From NCBI GenBank assembly GCA_009767595.1, contig VSDK01013114.1:45726-109725 (forward strand): a DNA stretch of 64,000 bases, read 5' to 3'. The translations under genes and the position numbers were made by a program. This DNA is from Symbiodinium kawagutii. Taxonomy: Eukaryota > Sar > Dinophyceae > Suessiales > Symbiodiniaceae. Of the stretch, positions 12,421 to 22,984 are shown in pieces. Every line of letters starts with the position of its first letter. Within the stretch, counting starts at the first letter, position 1. The notes beneath the pieces were generated by a model, which saw only the letters and a list, made by a program, of their open reading frames with translations, was not told the origin of the DNA and did not search any database.

Positions 12421-15060
12421 CAGTTCTGTTGTACTGGAATATAACACCAGCTGGTGGAAACCCTGACATCATCGGCCGGAGAGTTTGAAAACAGTTCACT
12501 TGAGGTCTCATGTCTTAGACTAAGCACGAAGGGTTGAGACTGTTGAGACCAAGGAACGAGACCAAGGAACGATTCTATCTGAAAGATGTTTTGGAGATCC
12601 CAATTGAAGAACAGTACCCAATAGTGGTCCCAAACAACAACGAATAGACCACATCAAAGAAGACATAGCTTCTCAACCCAATTACCACACCATTGGCCTA
12701 CAGAACCCATCAAGCAAGAGCACCCGATCAATCCAATCTTTATCAAAATTGATCTGTCAGCATTGCTGCTGGACCACTTCACCCTCTAAACATTGTCAAA
12801 CATTATCATTTATTATGGCATTAGGATGCGAATAAACCTCTACTCTAGGTCACCATAAACCATTATTACTATGATTAGATCACCACTGTGAACCATAGAT
12901 AAACCATTATCAACCACTACCATGACCCATCTATCAGCCACTAGTATCCACCGCTCCTAACCCACTATGTTGACCCTTGTTGACCCCTAGCCCCGATTTT
13001 CACCAACTGCAACGATCCTGACCCAGAAAAAACATCCTCCAAGGTGCTGGTGTCGGTGTCGCTTTCGCCTCAAACAAGGCCCGCAAAGGTGGGCTGTCAG
13101 CCACACAGGGGGCCGACAGCAAAACGGCAGTGCGAACGGCAGGTGGAACTGGACATTCCTAGTATCTGTTGGCCATGAATAACTGAGGGTGGTCGTTTAG
13201 ATACTGTTGGACACAGTTGGCATTGCACAGACTGATATTCCAGCCTCTCAGATCCACTTGTGGGCACGATTGCTTCTGATTGCTGTTATCACTACGAATT
13301 GCGTGGTTTACACATGGTGGTGCCAACAAAATGGCCAAGTTTGGTTAGTTCAATAGGGTCACTACAGGCTAATGGTGGATATCACTGTAGTAAAATGGCA
13401 AATCTAAACCAACGTATAATCGGTATTGACCATTACCATAACCAACCATAGTTCAATGGCTTGTTAATCAACCTAAAAGTACTCCGCAGCTGTCTCAACT
13501 GTCAGGGTCTGAGTGCCCCCAACCCACCAAGCGCCGAGCGAAAGCCTGGCCAAGCGCACAAGTGCGGCAGCAGCAGCAGCAGCATGTGATGAGGCTGGCA
13601 TATCATGGTGGTTAACGAAGGGTTGATGAGGGCTTGCAAATGGTTGGCTACCGTTTGGTTAGGACACTCCTTGTAGCTCCAAATCACTCACTCTCTAAAG
13701 GCCCTTTAAATTTTAAAGGGCTTTGGGTACCCCTGGCTCCTTAGCTCCCTCCCAACCAACCGCAAGTAGATTGGCGGTTATATACTGTAGTGGTTGATGA
13801 GTGATTCATGAGCGTTGGATTAGTGCTGAATTTGTAGATAATTACTGGTTAATCAGTGGTCAGTCGGTGACTAATTCGTGGATCAACCGATGGTGGCTCA
13901 ATGGTGAATGGACGGTGAATCCACGGTAAAGCAGGCTTCCTCTTGGTTGGTTCACAAAATGCGTTTCTTTCGCACATATTTGATGGTAAATAATCAATGA
14001 CCAACCATCATGCTTCACTAACATCGGTTGAGCGTAGCATGGCTGACCATGATATTCCGATTTATTGTGAGTGGACAATCAATAATTATATCAAACCATA
14101 CATATAACTCAAATATATGATTGGTCATAACAATTAATATTGAATCCATCTCCCATCATCATCAACGGATAGTTAGCAACACTCAATTGACATGTTTTGA
14201 GGAATGTTAGTCAATGGAATCATTCGCAAATTTGATGATCATGGCCTCAGGCCCACGATACATGGTCGACGATGGGAAAAAACAGCTTGATGGTAATGGC
14301 TAACTAGCCTCCTTGACGATTCACTCATATGTAGTGAATAATTGTTAACGTGAAGGTCAACGATCGGTGGTGAAAAAGTAGTGGTGCCTCATACTTGCTA
14401 ATCATGGTTGATACTGATTCATCATGAGTTTAAAAGCTTCATAGTGGCTAATGATGCTCACTGATGGTAAATAAAGGTAAAACCTATTGAAATGCTGTTC
14501 TATCATAGTTAATGCTTATCAAAATTAGACATGCGTCAGACCGGGTCATGAAGACTCATCAATGGGTAACACTGGTTAACAACGGAAAATTCTTAGTGCT
14601 AAAGCTCATTCACTTTTGGCACACAGCTGCGCTAGAGGTAGTTGTTCAAAGAAACAGAGATACGGAGTTATATACAGGGGATACCAGATTTCCAATGAAC
14701 CCACAGGTGGGAAAGTGATCTGCACCAGCCACCATCACTCCCACAAGCAGGAACCGAAGGAAACCCAAGTGATGATCCCAAATGATGTGCAAATTAAAAA
14801 CTTATGAGAAACCCACCTGGGGGAACGAGGAAACAAGGCTACACAGCCGGGCTCCACAGCCAACACAAGACAGAACACTCGTTCCCAGATACCGGTATCC
14901 ACCCGCCCCAACTCTGAGCCGATTGCGGCTCGCAAACCCCTGGGGAGGGTGCCAAGTGGAAAAAGAAAAGAAAAGAGTGAAAGACCCATGGGTGCATATG
15001 GGTAAGATGATAAAAAGTTCCCCAGGAACTTGCTCAAACACTGGTAAGAGCTCTTTTGCT
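12421..15060. other. Intron sequence with two weak exon candidates
   Basis: Mostly AT-rich degenerate repeats. A minus-strand block at 13040-13140 is open (AVLLSAPCVADSPPLRALFE) and one at 13515-13580 ends FARRL before a gt; neither could be phased. From 14616 to 15060 composition changes and probably includes the 3' end of element 1, with a short hairpin around gggaacgag (about 14822) and ctcgttccc (about 14877). Confidence 0.4.
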
Positions 15061-16053
15061 TCAGGCCGTTTCAAAGTCTGGTCGAGCCCTCAAGGCGAGT
15101 CTTTGCAGATGCCGTTCACGGGCAGCTGGGAGTGCAAAGTCAGTGAGACAGGCCAACCCATCCGTGATGTAGATCCGTGCGGTTTTCGCACAGTTCCACC
15201 GGCCAACATGGCAGACTAAGGCCATATTGTTGGTACAACGAAAGTGATGGGTGGCTCCACCTCGTCTACAACTGTACCAGCGAAAGTTTCCACTGACTTG
15301 CAACTCCCTCAAGAGGGTCTTCAACCGAAGTCGTTGAGTGGCCGGTGACACTCGAGTGAGCAAATCACCTGGCTGTAAAGGTGCTAAGTAGGCACGCAAG
15401 AGCCCCCCAATCCAGGAATCATCCAAGACTAGAGATTCTCGTGCGCCCACCCGCTGGCCACTTTTTGTCAGTGTCAGGGACCAGACTCCGTGATCATTAC
15501 GATCAAAAGTAAAATCAGCTTTACGTGCCTGGAAAAGTTCGCCGGATCTAGGATATCTGTAAAATCCTAGAACCAGCAAAACACCAGTGTCTTTCCACTG
15601 GTGATTGAAAGCAGATTGCGCTAAGGCGTATACTAACTTAGGCGTGAACGGCAAAGCTCGTAAAGGAAGCTCAGCACGTCCCCATGCAGCATGCAAACGC
15701 CAGCCACCAGCTAAGTGTCCTTTGACTGAGGGAAAAAGGTGTCCCAGACCAGACAACAAGTCACCGGCCCATCCACGGGGATCGCCATTTTCCCATAGCT
15801 CCTCAATGCAGTGACACACAGCGGCATCAAGCGCAGGATTGCTCTGCGGGTAAGGCAGGCTATGTTGAATTAAAAAGTCAAGAAAGCCATGAACGGCTTT
15901 TTCATAGCGTCTCAATGTAGCAGGTTGGACCACCTGCGATTGCAATGACCCCACTTTTTGTCTGGCTTTGGCTCTGGCTTGTCTGGATTGTTCAGCTCTG
16001 ATCACCCGGCGTGGCATCAACTCCAACGAGGAGGTCTGTCCAGGTGACTCCAC
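15061..16053 (-). CDS. Tyrosine recombinase (element 1)
   Basis: 330 residues. It would cut and rejoin DNA to insert the circular cDNA of the element. The catalytic half shows the first arginine in YRYPRSGELF (R169), the box II arginine in SCRRGGAT (R263), GRW at 284-286 and the tyrosine nucleophile in TARIYITDG (Y295). The usual HxxR histidine is not visible; the equivalent region reads YSCRR, as in element 2 (GSLRPGGAT). The N-terminal 50 residues are basic. Its start overlaps the upstream frame by 37 bases, which suggests a frameshift or re-initiation. Confidence 0.8.
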   Translation of the reverse strand: MESPGQTSSLELMPRRVIRAEQSRQARAKARQKVGSLQSQVVQPATLRRYEKAVHGFLDFLIQHSLPYPQSNPALDAAVCHCIEELWENGDPRGWAGDLLSGLGHLFPSVKGHLAGGWRLHAAWGRAELPLRALPFTPKLVYALAQSAFNHQWKDTGVLLVLGFYRYPRSGELFQARKADFTFDRNDHGVWSLTLTKSGQRVGARESLVLDDSWIGGLLRAYLAPLQPGDLLTRVSPATQRLRLKTLLRELQVSGNFRWYSCRRGGATHHFRCTNNMALVCHVGRWNCAKTARIYITDGLACLTDFALPAARERHLQRLALRARPDFETA

Positions 16054-17729
16054 GGTCGACCCGGCCAGGTGATGTAGATCTCGCTGTTGCTTGCCAGTGC
16101 CAAGGTCGCCAGACGTTGAAATGCAAAAGGGGGCATGCCAATCGATGAGGTCAGGTGAAAGGCTTGCTGCATGTCGGAGACAGCCACCAAGTAACTCTTG
16201 CGGTGGTGCACCACTTCGCGGAGCAGTCGGCGAAGGGCTGCCTCAGCAGCATTTGCGGGTCGATTCCATAGAACACCGGCCCCCACCTTGTACTGAACAA
16301 GATGACGCCAGTGTCCAGTTGACACATCCATTGATCCTGCGAACTGGCAAAGTCCGAAGTTGCCAGAGGCCAGGTTCAGCAAGGACATCTTGGAGGAGGC
16401 CTCCCAGAGACAAAGCTTTGTCACTAACTCCGGGCTACCAGGCCCCAGCATCCACGGCTGAACCTGACCACAACCTCGGTCAGCTGACACGTTCAGTTGA
16501 CCACGCAACGAACAGGCCAGCAATGGAGGAGGCAGCCAAGGTGAGCCAGACGGAGCTTCCGAAGGACCTGTAGTTGCCAAGCTCTCAGACGTCATCCACG
16601 CCATCCACAGCTTAGCGGTCAGGTCTTCTTGGGAGTGGAAGGTCTCAGGCACCAAACCTGCCAACAGTCTGGCTACCACAATGATTGGGAACATGTTTCC
16701 CACAGCCTGCCCCATTTCATCTTCAGTGAACTTCATCCGTCCAAGGCTGAAGTGTTGCGAGCTCAGCCCCATCATGCGGCCACACTCGATTGCTCTGAGA
16801 CGGCGGATGCCACCACCATCACGCACCAGCCAGTCTTCCTCATAGTGATAGACTTGTAGTCGATATGCATCACCTTTCCACCTGTTCTTCGCTGCCTCTG
16901 AAGCTGTTTTGAGCCCAGCAGCGACTGTGGGTGGTGCCTGTTTCTTGACAGGTCTTGTGAAGGTCGGCCATGGTCCTGCATCCGGCTTCACTCGTTCAAC
17001 GTGGGCATTGAGGAAATGCTTCAGAGGTGGTTTGGTGGTGTTGCACTTCACCGCCACATGGTGCTGGCCAACCGGCCCCTGGTCCACAGTAGTCAGGTGG
17101 AGGTCAGCACCCGCTGGAATTTCAATCCCTCGGATCCAAAACTGCCTGGGTCGACGACAGTGCATGAACTCTTCGCCCCTCACATGGTATGGGGACCATG
17201 GGATGTGTTGTCGCACCAGCCGGGAGTCCTCATCATCGAACATCACATTCTCATAGAACTCGATGACATCCCAAGGCCGGCATCCTGGCCAGTCGCGCAC
17301 TGCATGCAGCCATTGTGAGATCTTCAGCATTGGTTCCAGGAGCATTCCTCGCGAAGAATCAAGGCCACGTCGGCTAGCATTCAACTTGCTCTGCTCCTGA
17401 CATGGCCATCCACCACCGTGCAAAACCTTCGTGACTTTTGGAAGGCATTGTCGCCACTGCTTGACATCCTCCTGGGTGATTTTGTCAATCCCTGCAATAG
17501 TCAGTGCATCTGGGTGACGGTTCTTGAAATGCTTGCGGAGCTTCTCATCGATTTCAACGAAGATGACTGCCACTGGGCTAATACCCAAGAGGTCCAGAGC
17601 TGCCGTGAGGCTTCCAACTCCGCCGAACTGCTCAATGACCAAGATCGCATCTGTGGAGTGAGTCATGGCATCCAAATGCCCGCCTTGAGATCCCGAAGGT
17701 AGGAGAAACCTGGGCCATCTCACCAGCAC
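16017..17729 (-). CDS. C5 cytosine DNA methyltransferase plus RNase H remnant (element 1)
   Basis: 570 residues. Residues 30-360 carry the ordered motifs of C5 cytosine methyltransferases: motif I FGGVGSLTAAL (35-45), motif IV with the nucleophile GGGWPCQ (105-111, C110), motif VI YENV (159-162), motif VIII CRRPRQFW (191-198), and the C-terminal motifs IECGRMMGL (314-322) and AVGNMFP (342-348). All key residues are present, so activity is possible. Residues about 470-570 look like the C-terminal half of a DIRS RNase H with poorly kept acidic residues (for example AVSDMQQAF). The frame overlaps the RT frame upstream by 98 bases and the recombinase frame downstream. Dinoflagellate retrotransposons carrying C5 methyltransferases are known; whether this copy is functional is not shown. 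Confidence 0.8.
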   Translation of the reverse strand: MLVRWPRFLLPSGSQGGHLDAMTHSTDAILVIEQFGGVGSLTAALDLLGISPVAVIFVEIDEKLRKHFKNRHPDALTIAGIDKITQEDVKQWRQCLPKVTKVLHGGGWPCQEQSKLNASRRGLDSSRGMLLEPMLKISQWLHAVRDWPGCRPWDVIEFYENVMFDDEDSRLVRQHIPWSPYHVRGEEFMHCRRPRQFWIRGIEIPAGADLHLTTVDQGPVGQHHVAVKCNTTKPPLKHFLNAHVERVKPDAGPWPTFTRPVKKQAPPTVAAGLKTASEAAKNRWKGDAYRLQVYHYEEDWLVRDGGGIRRLRAIECGRMMGLSSQHFSLGRMKFTEDEMGQAVGNMFPIIVVARLLAGLVPETFHSQEDLTAKLWMAWMTSESLATTGPSEAPSGSPWLPPPLLACSLRGQLNVSADRGCGQVQPWMLGPGSPELVTKLCLWEASSKMSLLNLASGNFGLCQFAGSMDVSTGHWRHLVQYKVGAGVLWNRPANAAEAALRRLLREVVHHRKSYLVAVSDMQQAFHLTSSIGMPPFAFQRLATLALASNSEIYITWPGRPWSHLDRPPRWS

Positions 17730-19326
17730 CTCCTGAGTTCTCGGTCACATCAATTGCCAATGGAGCAGCTGGGACCGATTGCAGGGGTATTCCATGCAAG
17801 AGCGTGGCAAAGAGCCCAAGCCACAGGTGGTCTCCAAAGTCCAGTGACAGATGGATTTGGCTCATCTGCATGGTTCTCCGGATGACTGGCTCCACCATGG
17901 TTGACCCAGCTGTTGAAAGCCGACTCATGTGGGCCATCACTCCAAGGACCCCCAGAATGTCATCAAGGGTCACCTTGTCTGTGCCTTCATTCTGAAGTAG
18001 GTAGATGACCCCTCCGACCAGATCCAGGATGAGCCTATTCTCGAAACGAAGTTCTCCCTGATAGACTTTCATCATCCAAGGCTTCAGTGCTCCTCGGCTG
18101 CTTGGGCTCAACTCCGTTCCGTCAACCTTGATCGTGGAGTGATGTTCTCCATTGTCAAGCCATAGTTTGACGGTTCCATCAGGGTTCCGTCCGTGGCAGA
18201 ACCAGCCTGCTCCACTACTCAAGCTTTGAGTGCTCAAAGGCCATCCTTCCATCAACCGGTGAACTGGTGCAGCTTGTGGTGACCCATGGACGACCATCAT
18301 CCCAACATGCCATGATCGGGGCATGAACTTCAATCGAGGTCGGCGATGTTCTCCTTGCAGCCCAAAGACCTCTGCTCTGACCGACTTGTTGATGATGAAG
18401 TCCTTCCGCCACGGCTCGTCCAAGAAGAAAACCTCATACCCTTCACCATGATGCTCAGGGAAGGCTACCTTGAGTCCACTGGGATGTGCGACCAAACGTC
18501 CTCCACGCGAGCTGCATCGATTGATGTTGCCGGCATCACCCTCTTGGTCCCTGTACAAGAGGTTCACCAAGTCCACATCGAAGACCAAGCTCAGGAGTCT
18601 CTTTGGACCATCTTGTCCCTCCATCTTCCAAGTCCGATGGATGCCATATGCTCCAACCAGGGCCTGGTCTTGATGTGCCTGTGATGGGAGTTGGTGTTCA
18701 GCTTCAACCAGCTGGAGCTTGAAGAGACCACCGACGATCTGTTCCCAATCCAGGTCATCTTCAACATACACGATGGCACCATCAGCAACAAGATCTCTTT
18801 TCCCTGTTCGATGGACCAACTCAACCTCCGATCTGGTCCACTTCACCGGCTCTTTCAAGTGCTGGGTCACCACAGCCGACCCCGCTTGGTTCACATAGGC
18901 CTCATTGTGTTCAAAGGCGTCCTTCACCAGGTCCCACCTGAGAGGATAGGCCTTTTGCAGCGGCACTCCATAGAACCCAGGCCCCCTTCGCAGCGATCGC
19001 TCCTTCCAAGAGCGGACCTCGGCTGATCGGTTCCCATCGCAGAAAAGTGCCACACAGTGGACAAGCCTCTGCGCAACTGCTTTCTGCCCGGGAGACCAAA
19101 CACGAGGATACGAAGGGCACGCTAGCTCTTCAGCTCGTCGGCCTCTGGCACCATAGTTCAGGAACAACACCAGCAGCCATTCCCAAGCAAGTTGTCCGGC
19201 TACCGGGAGCTTCTCCACCAGTTCACTTTCCACTGCTGGTGGCAACGGCTCATCATCCTTGATGTTCTTCAGGAGGGACAGCACTCTCGCCTCAGCCTCA
19301 CTCTCCACAGGCAGCGCCATCGGCAA
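17632..19326 (-). CDS. Reverse transcriptase, eroded catalytic motifs (element 1)
   Basis: 564 residues, recognised by position and by family-like blocks rather than by a clean active site: fingers-like PKRLLSLVFDVDLVN, a primer-grip/connection-like block VTLDDILGVLGVMAHMSRL, and a start of RNase H (PLAIDVTENSGGAG). The segment where motif A should have its aspartate reads HGEGYEVFFL, and motif C may be reduced to KLWLDNGEH. Either the protein is very divergent or it has lost polymerase activity while staying open. The N-terminal AWEWLLVLFLNYGA corresponds to AWMHTLWALLNYLDA of element 2. Confidence 0.6.
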   Translation of the reverse strand: MPMALPVESEAEARVLSLLKNIKDDEPLPPAVESELVEKLPVAGQLAWEWLLVLFLNYGARGRRAEELACPSYPRVWSPGQKAVAQRLVHCVALFCDGNRSAEVRSWKERSLRRGPGFYGVPLQKAYPLRWDLVKDAFEHNEAYVNQAGSAVVTQHLKEPVKWTRSEVELVHRTGKRDLVADGAIVYVEDDLDWEQIVGGLFKLQLVEAEHQLPSQAHQDQALVGAYGIHRTWKMEGQDGPKRLLSLVFDVDLVNLLYRDQEGDAGNINRCSSRGGRLVAHPSGLKVAFPEHHGEGYEVFFLDEPWRKDFIINKSVRAEVFGLQGEHRRPRLKFMPRSWHVGMMVVHGSPQAAPVHRLMEGWPLSTQSLSSGAGWFCHGRNPDGTVKLWLDNGEHHSTIKVDGTELSPSSRGALKPWMMKVYQGELRFENRLILDLVGGVIYLLQNEGTDKVTLDDILGVLGVMAHMSRLSTAGSTMVEPVIRRTMQMSQIHLSLDFGDHLWLGLFATLLHGIPLQSVPAAPLAIDVTENSGGAGEMAQVSPTFGISRRAFGCHDSLHRCDLGH

Positions 19327-19355
19327 GAGCGCAGGCTTCTCTGACTGTAAAGTCT

Positions 19356-20018
19356 CTAGCGCAGCAGCGGCTCAACCAGTTCTTGAGCATTCCAAACTTC
19401 ATCCTCGCCTCCAACATACAAAGCTCTTCCACATAGGATCTTTCTTCCAACTTCTCTGCGGACCTTGTGTTTCAGATCACTCCAGAAGTTTGATCGGGGG
19501 CAGTCACCCTTGCCATTCCCAACAAAGACTCCTCCATCGGAAGGGTTCTTCATCCATCCGGGGGTAGCCAGCCTCACCTCGACCCCTCTCACCTTGGTCA
19601 AGAGAGTGGTCCTAGTTGGTGGATCAAGTGGCTCTGGCACGGACTTGTTCTCCTTTCCAACTTGCGGTGGCAGGAATTCATATCCCAGCTCAGGGCAGGT
19701 CTTCATCAGCCTGCTCAAGAGGATCTCCCTCTTGTCACTGACCCCAAAGCTACTCATAGTTGCTGTCCATTGGCGAGACACCTCCATCTTCATGTCATCC
19801 GGGAGGCACCACAGCATGTTCGCCAGGAGCTCAGTAACAATGCGGTCATTCGACCACTTCTGGAAGTTCAGATCCTTCTCGTCTACCACCGGGCTCCTCG
19901 CCCTCGGCCTTTTCTCCTCTTGCCTCCCTTCTGTGGGGCCTCGTTGGCCGGGGCTGGATCCGCATCCTTTGTCTCCTTGCCTCCCTTTCCTGCTTCCGGG
20001 TTGCTTGGAGGCCACCAT
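19356..20018 (-). CDS. Linker protein between Gag and RT (element 1)
   Basis: 220 residues; overlaps the end of Gag by 136 bases in another frame and ends 30 bases before the RT frame. Basic N-terminus (RKGRQGDKG), then a globular part with WSNDRIVTELLANMLW and VGNGKGDCPRSNFW. No enzyme motif was found. Most likely the N-terminal domain of the Pol product, joined by frameshifting to Gag and RT. Only the part after the Gag overlap (below about 19883) is likely to be translated in this frame. Confidence 0.5.
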   Translation of the reverse strand: MVASKQPGSRKGRQGDKGCGSSPGQRGPTEGRQEEKRPRARSPVVDEKDLNFQKWSNDRIVTELLANMLWCLPDDMKMEVSRQWTATMSSFGVSDKREILLSRLMKTCPELGYEFLPPQVGKENKSVPEPLDPPTRTTLLTKVRGVEVRLATPGWMKNPSDGGVFVGNGKGDCPRSNFWSDLKHKVRREVGRKILCGRALYVGGEDEVWNAQELVEPLLR

Positions 20019-21385
20019 GGCTGGTTTTGACGGTAACCTCGCCCTTTTCCCAGTCGTTGTTCGGCGCGAAGTTGGGTCTGAGCTGCCTTCAGCTCCTGTG
20101 TGAAATACGACCGGGCCTCCTCCATATCCACCAGTTCTAGTAGATTGGCCTGGGCCCAGTTCCCCTGTTCCACACTGAGCTCCAGTGCCTTCTGTCGCTG
20201 CAGCAGCACATCCATCGCCGCCGGCACCATGTTGCGGGCCAGCAGGTCCGTGGCCAACATGAGAGTTTTCATCTCTCTGGCCGTCCGTTGTCCCAAGCCT
20301 GCTGCTGGATTCTTGACGAAGTACACTTGTTGAAGATAGGCCCGTGCTACCGGTGGAAGGACGGTCAAGTCCTCCTGTTCCGCCCCCCTTCCCGTGCTCC
20401 TCAGCAGGAGCTCTTGGTAGCGCTGCAGCGTCAAATCTGCCAATCGACCTGGTCGCTTCAGGTGCGTGCGCTTCAGTCGGTCGATTCCTTCGGGAAGGGG
20501 GGCCAAGCGAAAAACTGAACTTCCGCTTGAGGACTCCGATGAGCTTCCATCAGAGCTCTTCTCATCCTTTTTACGTCGGCCTTCTCCTTCACGATCATCG
20601 TCCTTCTTGGCCTTCTTCTTCTTGCTCTTCTTTTTCTTCTTAGACCTCCTCAGTCGAAGAGCTGACTCAACTTGCTTTGCAGGTTTCCTTTTCTGCAACA
20701 CAGACCCATAGTTCACATCATCCTCATCCTCCGTGTCCGGGTCATCAATGCCCTTCTTCTTGTCGTGACCGGGACTTCTCTGCCTTCGACGTTTGGGCGG
20801 ATTCTCACCTTCGCCCTCATCCCTTGGACATGGTGTTGCACCGGCTGTTCCTTCCAAGGCAGCTCGAAGGCCGGAGACCCCGGCTGCCCCAGGTTGAACC
20901 TCCGGCACATCACCCCCAAGGTCCCCAGCTGGTGGAGCTTCTGGACGAGGATGCTCCAGGAGACCAGGGATCTCATTCTTCTGCTCCGCCGTCAACCATC
21001 GAGTCCTCAATGACTCATCGGGTTGAAGAACCCGGAAGACATCGATGTGGATGAGTCCATGGTACCCACCCACAAACAAGCAGTTCTTCTGCGGCTCACA
21101 GCAGAAGTGGAAAGACACTTCTGGCTGGTCAACAACCTTCCCGTAGTTCGATTCGAACCACCACAAGTAGTACGGGTCTTCCACGGCCAACATCTTACCT
21201 GTCCAGGTGACGCCAGTGCCCTTGTCCGCCTTCAGAGGGTCACTTCGTCGCAGTTGGCACATGATATGCCCCATCCTGGACCCGTCATCGTGGTATGCAG
21301 CACACTCCACCACGGCATGGCTGACCAACCCCACGTAGTGGTCGGCATCGGCCGATCTACCTGTTCTCCTCCAGGGCTCCGGCAT
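19883..21385 (-). CDS. Gag-like structural protein (element 1)
   Basis: 500 residues from an ATG. N-terminal folded part (HYVGLVSHAVVECAAYHDD), then a very basic, lysine-rich linker (about 250-275), a Ser/Glu-rich stretch, and a helical part with RTAREMKTLMLATDLLARNM near residues 370-390; basic C-terminus. The layout matches the Gag of element 2. Immediately upstream, another frame (to about 21500) reads VPSGEVLRVVQSQ and RVEEGTLPKK, which looks like the natural N-terminal continuation, so a frameshift near 21395 is likely. Confidence 0.65.
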   Translation of the reverse strand: MPEPWRRTGRSADADHYVGLVSHAVVECAAYHDDGSRMGHIMCQLRRSDPLKADKGTGVTWTGKMLAVEDPYYLWWFESNYGKVVDQPEVSFHFCCEPQKNCLFVGGYHGLIHIDVFRVLQPDESLRTRWLTAEQKNEIPGLLEHPRPEAPPAGDLGGDVPEVQPGAAGVSGLRAALEGTAGATPCPRDEGEGENPPKRRRQRSPGHDKKKGIDDPDTEDEDDVNYGSVLQKRKPAKQVESALRLRRSKKKKKSKKKKAKKDDDREGEGRRKKDEKSSDGSSSESSSGSSVFRLAPLPEGIDRLKRTHLKRPGRLADLTLQRYQELLLRSTGRGAEQEDLTVLPPVARAYLQQVYFVKNPAAGLGQRTAREMKTLMLATDLLARNMVPAAMDVLLQRQKALELSVEQGNWAQANLLELVDMEEARSYFTQELKAAQTQLRAEQRLGKGRGYRQNQPWWPPSNPEAGKGGKETKDADPAPANEAPQKGGKRRKGRGRGARW

Positions 21386-21539
21386 GCCTTTTTGGGTAAG
21401 GTTCCCTCCTCCACGCGGTCCTTCCCCTCCAGCGAAATTGATCGCCTTTGGGACTGAACCACGCGGAGGACCTCACCACTTGGCACCCGAACCCTTGATC
21501 CGAAGAAACTAGGTGTGCAGTGAGTAGAGCAACGCACTA

Positions 21540-22634
21540 TCTCCCGTATAAGGGACGGCTTACTTTTGTGAGAACAAGGAACTTCATGAACTACCCCGCA
21601 AAAGAATCTATAATAATTTCCAATGATTTATCACAATTTATCTTGGGGCATGTCCGGTATGCTGGGGATTGGTTCTGGTGGGGATCTCATTCAGCTCCTT
21701 TCACAGCCTAAACATTAGGCTCAGGCCCTCCAATTTGTTTTCTTTAATTTTAATCAATATTTCAAAGGATGCATATATTTTAATTAACAATTCAATCTTT
21801 AATTGTAATTTTAATCTATATATTTCATTGTATTTCAAATTGTGTATCATTATGTTTTCATTTCATAGTTGTTCCTACTCTTCGATAGTTTCTGCTATGT
21901 TTTTGCTACTTCATCATGTTTTTTTCATGTTTTTTCATATTCTGGAACCTTGGCTGATGCAGTGCCTTGTGATGACGTGCCTTGGGGGTTACAAATGATA
22001 AATGATCGCCATACAGTGCTAGCAATGGCCAATGATGCAATCTCCAACCATTCATCTTTGGTGTGTACCGCACGGCTGCTTGGCTTTTTCTTGGCCATCA
22101 CTTGGATTTTTTTTCACATGGTTGATCGTTGTCTCATGAACTGTCATGAACCTAACCAATTTTTAAACCCCAATTAAGACCAATCAATGGAAATCTAACC
22201 ATCACTACGGATTTGCGTTGAGTGGCTGTCCGCCATATGACTGCAGCATATGGTCGACCATGATTCCCTGTCAATAGTCATTAACCGAACCACTGCTAGT
22301 CAACGGTGACCTTTGTGAAACATAAACCAGGACCACTTAAGATCATTGATAAAATGTTTCAGTTCACTAAATATCTCATCGAGAATGGTTGATCATTATT
22401 GCCCGTTGACCATCACGAACGGACGAACCAGTATGTTGGCAACCAAGATCAAAACAACATTAAACACTATGCGAACAAACAGTTGAGGATCAGTGAAGCA
22501 TGCATTCAGCAGCATTAGTCAAATTAGCCATCATTCATCATCAACAACCACTATGGGTCAATTAAAAACGAATGAATTCACCATGAGTTCGCCCGCACTT
22601 ATCCTCCAACCAACCCTTAACAAACCATTCACGT
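21540..22634. other. Non-coding, upstream of element 1
   Basis: Strongly AT-rich at 21720-21950, then degenerate intron-like sequence. Presumably holds the true 5' end of element 1, which I could not locate. Confidence 0.5.
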
Positions 22635-22735
22635 GGGTGTTTCTCAAAATAGGGGTATCCCCAAATCATCCATTTATAGTTATTTATAGCAATAAACCAG
22701 CCATTTTTCGGGCACCATATTTTGAGAAACCATCC
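22635..22735. mobile_element. MITE, family A
   Basis: Inverted termini gggtgtttctcaaaatagggg and ttttgagaaaccatcc, flanked by acgt/atgt. Lies 35 bp from the exon ending near 22770. Confidence 0.75.
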
Positions 22736-22769
22736 ATGTACCTGAGACCATGGGAATCCCTTGGACCGC

Positions 22770-22828
22770 ATCCCCATCGCCTCCGTCATGATCCACGACT
22801 TCATCAAGACATCGGGATCCGCCACCTC
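22770..22828 (-). CDS. Exon of host gene
   Basis: After a clean ctccag acceptor the minus strand reads EVADPDVLMKSWIMTEAMG; a GC donor or, three bases later, a GT donor follows. Phase fits the preceding exon at 22913-22963. A plus-strand frame is also open here, but it ignores the splice signals and runs into intron. Confidence 0.5.
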
Positions 22829-22912
22829 CTGGAGCGAGGCTGTGGGGTCGCTCGCTTGGAATGGCTACGCCCGCGCGCCTTGGGGCGAATCCCTGGCACC
22901 AACCGACCCAAC

Positions 22913-22963
22913 GTCGCCACCACCAGGCGAGATCGCCATGCAGCTGGCAGCTCCCAACGCTTC
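22913..22963 (-). CDS. Exon of host gene
   Basis: Minus-strand block after gatgcag reading EALGAASCMAISPGGGD up to a gt donor; alanine-rich helix similar in style to the exon at 28877-28937. Alternative acceptor six bases upstream (cccaag) cannot be excluded. Confidence 0.45.
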
Positions 22964-22984
22964 CTGCATCACCTTGGGTTCCGC

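Larger units (their letters stand above)
15061..21537 (-). mobile_element. DIRS-like tyrosine-recombinase retroelement 1
   Basis: Five consecutive minus-strand frames in the order Gag, linker, reverse transcriptase, C5 methyltransferase with RNase H, tyrosine recombinase. A terminal tyrosine recombinase instead of a DDE integrase defines the DIRS/Ngaro class. Ends are approximate: coding extent only. No terminal repeats were found by eye at either side, although element 2 shows its repeats clearly. The element sits in an intron of the host gene, same strand. Every frame is open but each is shifted against the next, so it relies on several frameshifts or is an old copy with indels. Confidence 0.8.

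Noticed and set aside
19465-21457. Plus-strand frames of 120-210 codons opposite element 1 Gag
   Set aside because: Antisense to a recognisable Gag; no independent domain.
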